Shown piece by piece: positions 26,004 to 33,843 of a stretch of DNA of 64,000 bases. Origin of the DNA: CAYOYK01 sp964408185. GTDB taxonomy: Bacteria > Bacillota > Clostridia > Christensenellales > Aristaeellaceae. Position numbers and translations under genes: made by a program. The notes under the pieces are model-generated. The model did not search any database. It had not been told where the DNA came from and saw only the letters and a list, made by a program, of their open reading frames with translations. Within the stretch, counting starts at the first letter, position 1. The number at the start of each line of letters is the position of its first letter. Location of the stretch: contig CAYOYK010000006.1 of assembly GCA_964408185.1 (NCBI GenBank), forward strand, positions 11,409 to 75,408, in the 5' to 3' direction.

Positions 26004-28079
26004 GTGAAACGATCAGCGCTATGGCTAACGGTTGTTTTGCTGCTTGTATCATGTCTGGGCGGTGCCGTCGCGGAGGGGAGCCGACAAATGTCGCCGGGTG
26101 ATCCGGGCCAAACTTATACGCATTACCGTCCCTTTTTGGAATACACGGATACGCTCGCGTGGCAAAACGGCGTCACAAATCTGAAACGCCAGCAGATATT
26201 GAAGGTCTATGCCAAACCGGGCGAAACGATTTATTTGGCGTCGAGCGTATATGATTCCGCTTTTATTGATAACACGGGAGAAAAGGATATTCAACTGACC
26301 GAGCCGGACGGCACGATTCACTATTATGACGTTAAAAAGGGAAGCGACAGCGATCGCGGCTTTATCGAAAATCGAAGCAAAGAGTTGGCAGGACCGCAGC
26401 AGCTGGGCAACAGCAGCGGATATCTGTCGTACGAGTATCCTGTTACGGTAGAGGGCGTTTATGAGATTCGGTTTTATCCAAGCGAGAAGGGCGATACAAA
26501 ACCCAATATGCGCACTGTCGGCGGATGGGTGCATTACAATAACGCGCCCAGCAACAACATAAACGATGAAAAATCTGCCGTAGCGGCATGGGATGTAACT
26601 GTGGCCGCGCCCGACCCAAGCGACAGCAACAAAATGAAGGCAATCAACGGCCGCCTCTTCGCCGACTATCTGACCATGTGGGTAGGAGGCAACCGTGGCG
26701 ACCGCGAAGTGGTGAAGGGCGTCGTATATGTTGTGACGGCCGACGGTTACATATACATGACTGATTTCAACGGCATGGATCCGGACGGCTTCCTGTTTTT
26801 TGCCAACAATACAGGTCTGCTGGATAAAACAACCGGCCTGCGCATGAACCATTCCACAATGTACACCGATAACTATATGACGCAGCTGAGGGGCGATATC
26901 TCCTTCTTTTTGCCAACCGAAACGGATCCTACCGGCAAGAACCAAAACTACCGCATTTTCTTCAATCTGCCCGACGATGACGCGCTGAAGTATTTTGGAA
27001 CGGATACCGCCCTGCCGCCCGCTGAAATCAAGTACTTTTCCTTCAATGCCGGCAAGTACGCGGCGATCGGCGCGGGAGGCGACTTCACGTTCGAATGTGC
27101 CCGTATGTGCTCCTATACCATCACGGTCACGTTTGGAAGCGACGACACCCGAACGGTTACGCTCTCCGGCGTCACGTCGAGCGGGGCCAACACCGTCCAT
27201 TGGGACGGCAAGGACGCCAAGGGAAACGTGGTGAACGCGGGCGAGTACACCGCTTCCATCAAAACGGTCGGCGGCGAATATCACTTTCCCATCGCGGATG
27301 TGGAGCAAAACAAAAATGGTTTTATTGTGCAACTTTGCAACGTTCCTGCGTTTGCCGACGCGGACTTTAAGCCGGATCTGCTATACTATGACCATTCCAA
27401 TTTCACCAGCGGCGGGGAGTCGATCCCCTTCACGCCCGAAACCGACAATACCAGCCCGTTCTTTACCGGCTCGCTGACCCGCTTGGATGGCGTGCCGTCC
27501 ATGACCAGCCCGGCTTCGGCGTTTACAGGATCCGCAAATAGCGGCTTTGGCAACCTTGCGTTGCTCGACCTGTGGACCTACTTTAGCGCAAAGGCTTTTG
27601 TCTGGAATACGCCCGTACTGATTGCCGATACGGGCAGCCTGAAGCTGAATAAGACCGTGACCGGCGCGGCTGGCGAAACGACAAGGAGCTTTGTGTTTAC
27701 GCTGCACCTCTCCACAGCCGCAGGCAAAGCGCTGAGCGGAAAGTTCCCCTATGGAGGCGGAACCATAGGCGACGGCGACACGGTCTCGCTGAAGCACGGG
27801 GAGAGCATCACGATCACCGGCCTGCCCGTCGGCACGAGGTATTCCTTTACCGAGCAAAGCTACGCGTCCATTTATTACACGACGACCTACACAGGCGATA
27901 CGGGAACGATTGTCAAGGATACGACGGTAACCGCCGATTTTTACAACAACCGCGATGCTGCGCCGAAGCCGCCGAAGACGGGAGACTCAACGCCGTTGCT
28001 CGCGTGGACGGTCCTGCTGCTTCTGTCCGCGATAGGAGGTCTCGCGCTGATTCGGGCGGCCTCTGCCTCGAAGCGGTAA
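26004..28079 (+). CDS. Sortase-type cell-wall-anchored surface protein with pilin-like C-terminal domain
   Basis: 691 residues, GTG start at 26004 with GAAGGGA about ten bases upstream. N-terminal signal peptide (MKRSALWLTVVLLLVSCLGGAVA). The large middle part is unrecognised; about residues 367-443 contain a FlgD-like turn (TVHWDGKDAKGNVVNAGEY). About 540-648 resemble the DUF7601/SpaA-type pilin fold (TGSLKLNKTVTGAAG ... TADFYNN). The C-terminus has a PPKTG motif at about 656-660, a hydrophobic segment and a basic tail, i.e. a variant LPXTG sorting signal. No sortase gene is nearby. Base composition is visibly more AT-rich than the neighbours, hinting at acquisition. Likely adhesin or pilus-like subunit. 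Confidence 0.85.
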   Translation: MKRSALWLTVVLLLVSCLGGAVAEGSRQMSPGDPGQTYTHYRPFLEYTDTLAWQNGVTNLKRQQILKVYAKPGETIYLASSVYDSAFIDNTGEKDIQLTEPDGTIHYYDVKKGSDSDRGFIENRSKELAGPQQLGNSSGYLSYEYPVTVEGVYEIRFYPSEKGDTKPNMRTVGGWVHYNNAPSNNINDEKSAVAAWDVTVAAPDPSDSNKMKAINGRLFADYLTMWVGGNRGDREVVKGVVYVVTADGYIYMTDFNGMDPDGFLFFANNTGLLDKTTGLRMNHSTMYTDNYMTQLRGDISFFLPTETDPTGKNQNYRIFFNLPDDDALKYFGTDTALPPAEIKYFSFNAGKYAAIGAGGDFTFECARMCSYTITVTFGSDDTRTVTLSGVTSSGANTVHWDGKDAKGNVVNAGEYTASIKTVGGEYHFPIADVEQNKNGFIVQLCNVPAFADADFKPDLLYYDHSNFTSGGESIPFTPETDNTSPFFTGSLTRLDGVPSMTSPASAFTGSANSGFGNLALLDLWTYFSAKAFVWNTPVLIADTGSLKLNKTVTGAAGETTRSFVFTLHLSTAAGKALSGKFPYGGGTIGDGDTVSLKHGESITITGLPVGTRYSFTEQSYASIYYTTTYTGDTGTIVKDTTVTADFYNNRDAAPKPPKTGDSTPLLAWTVLLLLSAIGGLALIRAASASKR

Positions 28080-28271
28080 ACAAGCGGGCGCGGCATTCGG
28101 CTGCATATTCCCCTGCGATCCGCTTGCCCGGAGGACCGTAATCCTTCGGTGCTTGCCTGATCGTGCCGCAGCCAAACCCGCGCCGTGACAGGGCCCACGA
28201 AGCCGTGACCACGGCAGCGTGGGTTCGTCGCTTGAATTCCAGCCGGGCCGATAGGACCTCGCCATTGCTCA
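28080..28271. other. Gene-free 190-base stretch with strong hairpin
   Basis: No credible gene. It holds a nested hairpin CCCACG/CGTGGG with inner CCGTG/CACGG at 28194-28223 and ends at a terminator, so it may be a structured 3' region of the surface-protein mRNA or a small RNA. No promoter is seen in front of it. Confidence 0.4.
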
Positions 28272-28302
28272 GCCCTTGAAACAGCGGTTTCAGGGGCTTT
28301 TG
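28272..28302 (+). terminator. Terminator after the surface-protein gene
   Basis: AGCCCTTGAAAC / GTTTCAGGGGCT with AGCG loop and TTTT. Shares its core with the tRNA-Pro terminator 2.5 kb upstream. Confidence 0.85.
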
Positions 28303-28390
28303 TATGTGCAAACATAGCTCCCTGTCACCATGGCAAAGTTGCTCGGCTGGTGCAAAATGGACTAAAGGAGGCTCCAAACCGCCTTTCGCC

Positions 28391-28419
28391 TTGCCAAAGG
28401 CACGGGGTTGGTTTATAAT
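28391..28419 (+). promoter_or_regulatory. murI promoter
   Basis: TTGCCA (28391-28396) and TATAAT (28414-28419), 17-base spacer. It rules out the in-frame TTG at 28408 as start. Confidence 0.82.
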
Positions 28420-28443
28420 GTACCCATTCGGGGAGGGATCAGA

Positions 28444-29220
28444 TTGGCGGAGGACGAGCGGCCCATTGGGATGCTGGATAGCGGCGTGGGCGGCGTGAGC
28501 GTGCTGGCGGAGGCCATGCGGCTGCTCCCCAGCGAGGATTTTGTGTATTACGGGGACGAAAAAAACGCCCCTTACGGAGATCAGACCGCCGAGGCTGTGC
28601 TGGGGCATGTGCGCGCGGTGGTCAAGGAGCTGTTGGATAGGCGCTGTAAGGCAGTGCTGATTGCGTGCAACACGGCGACCAGCGTTGCGGCGGCCGCGCT
28701 GCGGCAGGAGCTTACGCTCCCGGTCATTGGCATGGAGCCCGCGCTCAAGCCTGCCGCCTCGCTGCCGGGAGACGGCCTCGTGCTGGTTATGGCGACGGCT
28801 GTCACGCTCTCGCAGGATAAATTTATGCGGCTGATGGCGCTCTATGGCGAGCATGCCCGCCCCGTGCCCTGCGCGGGGCTGATGGAGCGGGTGGAAGCGG
28901 GCGCGCTGGACACCGCCGAGACGCGCGCGCTTCTGGAGGGATATTTGGCCCCGTACAAGGATCAGCGCGTGAAGGCCATTGTGCTGGGCTGCACGCATTA
29001 CGTGTTTTTGAGGCCGACGCTGCGCCGGCTGGTTGGCCCGGACGTTGAACTGGTGGACGGCAACGCGGGCACGGTGCGGCAGCTCAAGCGCCGCTTGGCC
29101 GAGGAGGGCTTGCTTCGTTTCGAACCCGCGCATAGGGGACAGGTACAATTCCTCTCGTCCAAGCCGGGCGGCGAGGAGAACCTGCGCCGCATGCTGCGCC
29201 TTGCGGGCGAAGGCTCGTGA
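28444..29220 (+). CDS. murI: Glutamate racemase
   Basis: 258 residues from TTG 28444, placed by GGGGAGGG at 28431-28438 and by the promoter upstream. Interconverts L- and D-glutamate for peptidoglycan. Conserved segments: IGMLDSGVGGVSVL, YYGDEKNAPYGD, LIACNTATSVAA (first catalytic Cys) and VLGCTHYVFL (second catalytic Cys), then DGNAGTVRQL. Upstream of wecB by 46 bases; the two may share a transcript devoted to envelope synthesis. Confidence 0.93.
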   Translation: MAEDERPIGMLDSGVGGVSVLAEAMRLLPSEDFVYYGDEKNAPYGDQTAEAVLGHVRAVVKELLDRRCKAVLIACNTATSVAAAALRQELTLPVIGMEPALKPAASLPGDGLVLVMATAVTLSQDKFMRLMALYGEHARPVPCAGLMERVEAGALDTAETRALLEGYLAPYKDQRVKAIVLGCTHYVFLRPTLRRLVGPDVELVDGNAGTVRQLKRRLAEEGLLRFEPAHRGQVQFLSSKPGGEENLRRMLRLAGEGS

Positions 29221-29266
29221 CAGGCGTAAGGGAACCCATTAGACAAACGGAAGAGGTACGACTGCG

Positions 29267-30364
29267 ATGAAAAAGGTCATGCTGGTATTTGGCACCCGGC
29301 CAGAAGCCATTAAAATGTGTCCGCTGGTACACGCGCTGGAAAAGCGGGACGAGTTTCAAACCGTGGTCTGCGTGTCAGGGCAGCATCGGCAAATGCTGGA
29401 TCAGATCATGGCCTGCTTTCACGTGGAGCCGGACTACGACCTGCGCATCATGCAGGCCAATCAAACGCTGTTTGACGTGACCATCAAGGTGCTCAAAAAG
29501 CTGCAAGGCGTGCTCCAAGAGGAAAAGCCCGATTTGGTGCTGGTACACGGCGATACCTCCACGGCCTTCGTCACATCGCTGGCGTGCTTTTACATGCACA
29601 TCCCCGTAGGCCATGTGGAGGCGGGCCTGCGCACCTATGACATGGATTCCCCCTTCCCGGAGGAGTTCAACCGTCAGGCGGTCGATCTGATCGCACGCTT
29701 TTACTTTGCGCCCACGGATACCAGCCGCCAAAACCTCCTGCGCGAGGGCAAGCCGGAAAGCCGCATTTTTGTTACGGGCAATACGGTCATCGACGCGCTC
29801 AAAAACACCGTGCAGGCCGATTATGTTCATCCCGAAATCGAGTGGGCCAAGGGCAGCCGCCTCATCATGATGACGGCGCACCGCCGCGAGAACCTCGGCG
29901 AACCGCTGGAAAGCATGTTCTCGGCCATCCGTCGCATTGTGGATGACTTTCCGGACGTGAAGCTGGTCTATCCCATGCACATGAACCCCGCCGTGCGTGA
30001 GACCGCGCATAGGCACTTTGACGGCAGCGACCGCATCCATATGATTGAGCCGCTGGACGTGCTGGACTTCCACAACCTCATGGCCCGCAGCTATTTGATT
30101 TTGACAGACAGCGGCGGCATTCAGGAGGAGGCGCCCTCGCTGGGCAAGCCCGTGCTGGTTATGCGGGATACCACCGAGCGCCCGGAGGGCGTGGCGGCCG
30201 GAACGCTGCTGCTGGTCGGCACCGAGGAGAAGCCGCTTTACGATTCCATCCATGAGCTGCTGACCGACCCGGACGAGTACCACCGCATGGAGCGCGCCAA
30301 CAACCCGTATGGCGACGGCCTCGCCAGCGAACGCATTGCCGATATCATCGAAAAAGAGCTTTAG
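29267..30364 (+). CDS. wecB: UDP-N-acetylglucosamine 2-epimerase (non-hydrolysing)
   Basis: 365 residues. Makes UDP-ManNAc from UDP-GlcNAc for wall teichoic acid or surface polysaccharide. FGTRPEAIKMCPLV, VHGDTSTAF, GHVEAGLRTYD with PFPEEFNRQ, and LTDSGGIQEEAPSLGKPVLVMRDTTERPEG are all present and intact. GGAAGAGG site. Called mnaA in Bacillus. Confidence 0.95.
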   Translation: MKKVMLVFGTRPEAIKMCPLVHALEKRDEFQTVVCVSGQHRQMLDQIMACFHVEPDYDLRIMQANQTLFDVTIKVLKKLQGVLQEEKPDLVLVHGDTSTAFVTSLACFYMHIPVGHVEAGLRTYDMDSPFPEEFNRQAVDLIARFYFAPTDTSRQNLLREGKPESRIFVTGNTVIDALKNTVQADYVHPEIEWAKGSRLIMMTAHRRENLGEPLESMFSAIRRIVDDFPDVKLVYPMHMNPAVRETAHRHFDGSDRIHMIEPLDVLDFHNLMARSYLILTDSGGIQEEAPSLGKPVLVMRDTTERPEGVAAGTLLLVGTEEKPLYDSIHELLTDPDEYHRMERANNPYGDGLASERIADIIEKEL

Positions 30365-30423
30365 GCCGCTTGGCAGGCAGGAAACAGGGTCATCATATTT
30401 TTTACAATCGGGAGGGGACGTCC

Positions 30424-31812
30424 TTGCGCAAGAACGCGCTAACCGGCAAGCAGCCGCTCATGAGCCGCATGATTCGCCCGGAACGGGTGATGGCGCTTGG
30501 CTTTTTGGCGATGATTCTGCTGGGCACGGCGCTGCTTTCGCTTCCCGTGGCGACGGTGGAGCGCCGCTCGGCGGGCGTACTCAACGCGCTGTTTACCGCC
30601 ACGTCCGCCGTTTGCGTTACCGGGCTGGCGGTCTTGGATACGGGCACGGTGTTTTCCGTGTTTGGCAAGGTGGTCATTATCGCGCTCATCCAAATCGGCG
30701 GGTTGGGCTTTATGGTGTTTGCCACGCTGATTATGGTCGCGCTGGGGCGGCGGATCTCGCTGCGCAACCGCGTGCTCATCCGCGAATCCATGAATGCGAC
30801 AAGCCTGTCCGGGCTGGTCAGGCTGTCGATTTGGTTCTTCGGGCTGGCGCTGGTGATCGAGCTGCTGGGCGCGTGTATTTTGGGCATTCGTTTTATTCCC
30901 ATGTATGGCGTGGGCAAGGGGATCCTGTACAGCCTGTTTCACTCCGTCAGCGCGTTCTGCAACGCGGGATTTGACTTGTTTGGCGACTTTCAGAGCCTCG
31001 CGGGCTTTCAGCGCGACCCGCTTGTGCTGCTCACGTTGACGGCGCTGATCGTGCTGGGCGGGCTGGGCTTCTCGGTCATTACGGAATGCCTGCACTTCAG
31101 CCGCGCGCGAACGAGGCTTTCGCTGCACACCAAGCTGGTGCTGGTGACCAGCGCGATACTGCTGGTCAGCGGCACGGCGCTGATCGCGCTGCTGGAGTGG
31201 GACAATCCCGCCACGCTTGCCGGCGGCGACCTGAACAACGGGGACAAGCTGCTCAACGCGCTTTTTCAATCCGTCACGCTGCGCACGGCCGGGTTTGCCA
31301 GCTTCGATCAGGCAAACCTGCGGGATAGCAGCAAGCTGCTGGGCCTGTTGTATATGTTTGTCGGCGGATCGCCCGCCTCCACAAGCGGCGGCGTAAAGAC
31401 CACCACCCTTGCCACGCTGGCGCTGGTGGTCATCAGCTCCATCCACGGCAGGCGGGAGGTCAACGTGTTTGGCAAGCGGCTCGACATCGGCACCATCCGG
31501 CGCGCGCTGGTCATCGCGTCCATTGGAGCTGTCGCGGTGCTGCTGGGCGGCGTGCTGCTGGCGGTGCTGGAGCGCGACAGCGGCATCCCGCTGATCGACC
31601 TGATATACGAGACGGTATCCGCCTTTGCGACGGTTGGCCTCTCCAGCGCGGGAACGCCGAACCTTTCGGCCGCAAGCCGTATCGTGCTGCTTCCCATGAT
31701 GTTCTTGGGCCGCGTGGGGCCGCTGACGCTGGCCTACGCATTGGCCGCGCGGGAGGGGGACGACTCCGCCAACCATGTTCGGTATCCCGAAGAAAAAATA
31801 ATGATCGGATAG
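30424..31812 (+). CDS. Potassium uptake channel subunit, TrkH/KtrB family
   Basis: 462 residues from TTG 30424 (GGGAGGGG six bases upstream; the in-frame TTG at 30370 has no site). Four pore loops with filter glycines are visible: TSAVCVTGLAV, SVSAFCNAGFD, SVTLRTAGFAS and TVSAFATVGLSS, joined by eight core membrane segments. With the following RCK protein it forms a Trk/Ktr potassium transporter. Confidence 0.93.
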   Translation: MRKNALTGKQPLMSRMIRPERVMALGFLAMILLGTALLSLPVATVERRSAGVLNALFTATSAVCVTGLAVLDTGTVFSVFGKVVIIALIQIGGLGFMVFATLIMVALGRRISLRNRVLIRESMNATSLSGLVRLSIWFFGLALVIELLGACILGIRFIPMYGVGKGILYSLFHSVSAFCNAGFDLFGDFQSLAGFQRDPLVLLTLTALIVLGGLGFSVITECLHFSRARTRLSLHTKLVLVTSAILLVSGTALIALLEWDNPATLAGGDLNNGDKLLNALFQSVTLRTAGFASFDQANLRDSSKLLGLLYMFVGGSPASTSGGVKTTTLATLALVVISSIHGRREVNVFGKRLDIGTIRRALVIASIGAVAVLLGGVLLAVLERDSGIPLIDLIYETVSAFATVGLSSAGTPNLSAASRIVLLPMMFLGRVGPLTLAYALAAREGDDSANHVRYPEEKIMIG

Positions 31813-31824
31813 GGGAGCACTGCT

Positions 31825-32484
31825 ATGAAAGGGAAAAGCAAGCAATTCTTGGTCGTAGGCTTGGGCCGCTTTGGCTCCAGCCTCGCCGCGGCGCTGTGCC
31901 AGATGGGGCACGAGGTGCTGGCCGTTGATAAGGATGAGGAGCTCGTCAACGACGTCGCACCGTTTGTGACGCAGGCCATGCAGATGGACGCGACCGACGA
32001 GGCCGCGCTGGCGGGCATCGGCGTGCGCAACTTCGATACGGCCATCGTGTCGATCGGGCAGAACATCCAAGACTCCATTTTGATCTGCGTACTGCTTAAG
32101 GAACTGGGGATTCCGCGCCTGATCGCCAAGGCGACGGAGGAGCTGCACGGCAAGGTGCTGCGGAAGGTAGGCGCGGACCGCGTGGTCTTTCCGGAGCGCG
32201 AAATGGGCGTGCGGCTGGCCAAATCCTTGCTGACGCCCAATGTGCTGGATATGATGGAGCTTAGCGACGCGCACCAGCTTGTGGAGGTCACACTGCCCGA
32301 AAAGTGGGCCGATCGCACCATTGCCGACGTCAACGTGCGTCGCAAATACGGGCTGAGCATCCTTGGGCTCCGCCGCGACGGACAGTTTATGATGTCGCCG
32401 TCGGCGGACACCGCGTTCAGCGCCGGGGATACATTGCTGGTGCTGGGCGACATGGAAAGCATCGAAAAGCTGGAACGCGCGTAA
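31825..32484 (+). CDS. Potassium uptake regulatory subunit, TrkA/KtrA family
   Basis: 219 residues: N-terminal RCK Rossmann domain (FLVVGLGRFGSSLAAAL, AVDKDEELV, DATDEAAL) that binds NAD(H)/ATP/ADP, and C-terminal TrkA_C domain (ISILG-like segment YGLSILGLRRDGQFMMSP), a possible c-di-AMP site in Gram-positive homologues. Twelve bases after the channel gene; site GGGGAGC. Confidence 0.94.
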   Translation: MKGKSKQFLVVGLGRFGSSLAAALCQMGHEVLAVDKDEELVNDVAPFVTQAMQMDATDEAALAGIGVRNFDTAIVSIGQNIQDSILICVLLKELGIPRLIAKATEELHGKVLRKVGADRVVFPEREMGVRLAKSLLTPNVLDMMELSDAHQLVEVTLPEKWADRTIADVNVRRKYGLSILGLRRDGQFMMSPSADTAFSAGDTLLVLGDMESIEKLERA

Positions 32485-32533
32485 AGCGCGCCGCCTGCGC
32501 ATACAATCCCTTGAATACGAAGGAGGGAACCCA

Positions 32534-33298
32534 ATGAATCCTTATGACGCATCGCTTTTCGATCATCCCTGCTGCAAGCCGTTTGATTTGGAGGGCGGCC
32601 CCACGGGTGTTTTGCTGGTGCATGGCTTTACCGGCTGCGTATCGCACATGCGCCCGCTTGGCGACGCGCTCAACGGCTTGGGCTACACGGTCAAGGGCAT
32701 CAACCTGCCCGGCCACGCCACCACGGAGGACGACATGGCCAAAACGGGCTGGGAGCAATGGCTGCAGGCCGTCAAGGAGGCGGTCGTGGACATGAAGGCC
32801 CGGACGGATCGGCTTGCGGTGTGCGGCCTGTCAATGGGCGGCGTGCTGTCGCTGATTGTCGCCGAGCAGATGCAGGTGGATGCGTGCGTAACCATCTCCG
32901 CGCCGATGGCGGTACAAAATAAGCTGATGGGCCTTGCAAACGTTCTGGGCCGCGTGTACCCGCGCATTGCGTGGATGAACACCACCGAGCATCACAGGTC
33001 GCTGGATGTGGCGTACGATTATGGATACAGCGGCTTTCCCACCCGCAAGGCGGCTGATTTGAACAAGCTCATCCATCTGGCGCGGCAGAACCTGTTTGCG
33101 GTGCATTGCCCGGTGCTGTCCGTGCAATCCGCCGATGATGAGACCATCTGGGCGGGCAGCGCGGACTGCATTCTGGAGGGCGTCAACTCCGAGGTCAAGC
33201 AAAAGCTCTGGCTTCATGACGTGCCGCACGTATGCACCATCTCCAAGGAGCTGCCGTCCATTGCCGCGGCGATGGACGAGCTGCTCAAGGCGCTGTAA
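32534..33298 (+). CDS. Alpha/beta hydrolase, Est30-like carboxylesterase
   Basis: 254 residues. GVLLVHGFTG supplies the oxyanion region, GLSMGG the nucleophile serine, and SADDETIWA plus LHDVPHVCTISKE the likely Asp and His. Resembles Geobacillus Est30 and related monoacylglycerol lipases. GGAGGG site; last gene before a terminator. Substrate unknown. Confidence 0.9.
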   Translation: MNPYDASLFDHPCCKPFDLEGGPTGVLLVHGFTGCVSHMRPLGDALNGLGYTVKGINLPGHATTEDDMAKTGWEQWLQAVKEAVVDMKARTDRLAVCGLSMGGVLSLIVAEQMQVDACVTISAPMAVQNKLMGLANVLGRVYPRIAWMNTTEHHRSLDVAYDYGYSGFPTRKAADLNKLIHLARQNLFAVHCPVLSVQSADDETIWAGSADCILEGVNSEVKQKLWLHDVPHVCTISKELPSIAAAMDELLKAL

Positions 33299-33328
33299 CC
33301 GGGGCAGACAGGCGATTGACGAATAAAC

Positions 33329-33357
33329 AAAGGAGCCTCCCTTGCGGGGGCTCCTTT
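33329..33357. terminator. Terminator between esterase and GNAT gene
   Basis: AAAGGAGCC/GGCTCCTTT extended by three more pairs, with five-base loop, between convergent operons. Confidence 0.82.
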
Positions 33358-33360
33358 GCG

Positions 33361-33843
33361 TTATGCTTTCAGCAGCAGGTCATATTCATAACTCACATCA
33401 TGATAGCGCTCGCTTTTGCGCGCGATCACCCGATCGAAGCCATATTGCGCGTAAATGTGCTTTGCCGGCGCGTTGCCGTCCTCCACGCCGATGGTAAACT
33501 CCGTGTACCCTCTCGCACCAAGCGCGTCCAGCGTATCCTGCAAGAGACGCTGTCCAAGCCCGCAACCTTGCCGCTCCTTGCGGACGCGATAGGCAAACAG
33601 GTACGCGCGCTTGCCCGTTATCGCAACAAGCGGGTCGGTATCGGCATAACGCGCGTGCAGCTCGCCCAACAGCGCGCTGCCTGCAAACAGACCGAACACA
33701 TCGCTCTCGCGGCTTTCGAGCTCCCGCGCATACCCTGCAATGGCCTGCTGCGGGTCGTCGTATGGGAACAGCGCCAGCAGCAGCGGCAGCTCCGCCACGG
33801 ACAGCGGCCGGACGAGAATCTCGTCCGTGGGCAGGCGCCTCAC
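33361..33843 (-). CDS. GNAT N-acetyltransferase coupled to the ABC exporter
   Basis: 160 residues with the acetyl-CoA motif RKERQGCGLGQRLL and following GNAPAKHIYAQYGF typical of GNAT motif B. GTG start at 33843 overlaps the exporter stop (GTGA), so it is translated with the ABC pair. Substrate unknown; the coupling suggests modification of a compound handled by the exporter. Confidence 0.85.
   Translation of the reverse strand: MRRLPTDEILVRPLSVAELPLLLALFPYDDPQQAIAGYARELESRESDVFGLFAGSALLGELHARYADTDPLVAITGKRAYLFAYRVRKERQGCGLGQRLLQDTLDALGARGYTEFTIGVEDGNAPAKHIYAQYGFDRVIARKSERYHDVSYEYDLLLKA

Noticed and set aside
25709..26101. ORF running out of the tRNA-Pro gene
   Set aside because: Its start lies within the tRNA and the peptide GSGGRKFKSSHPDH is the usual mistranslation of a tRNA 3' half.
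28408..28443. Upstream TTG start for murI
   Set aside because: It lies between the -35 and -10 of the murI promoter, before the transcription start; TTG 28444 has a proper ribosome site.
30439..32502. 687-codon open frame antisense to trkH and trkA
   Set aside because: Q/H/R-rich shadow frame across two well-supported genes.
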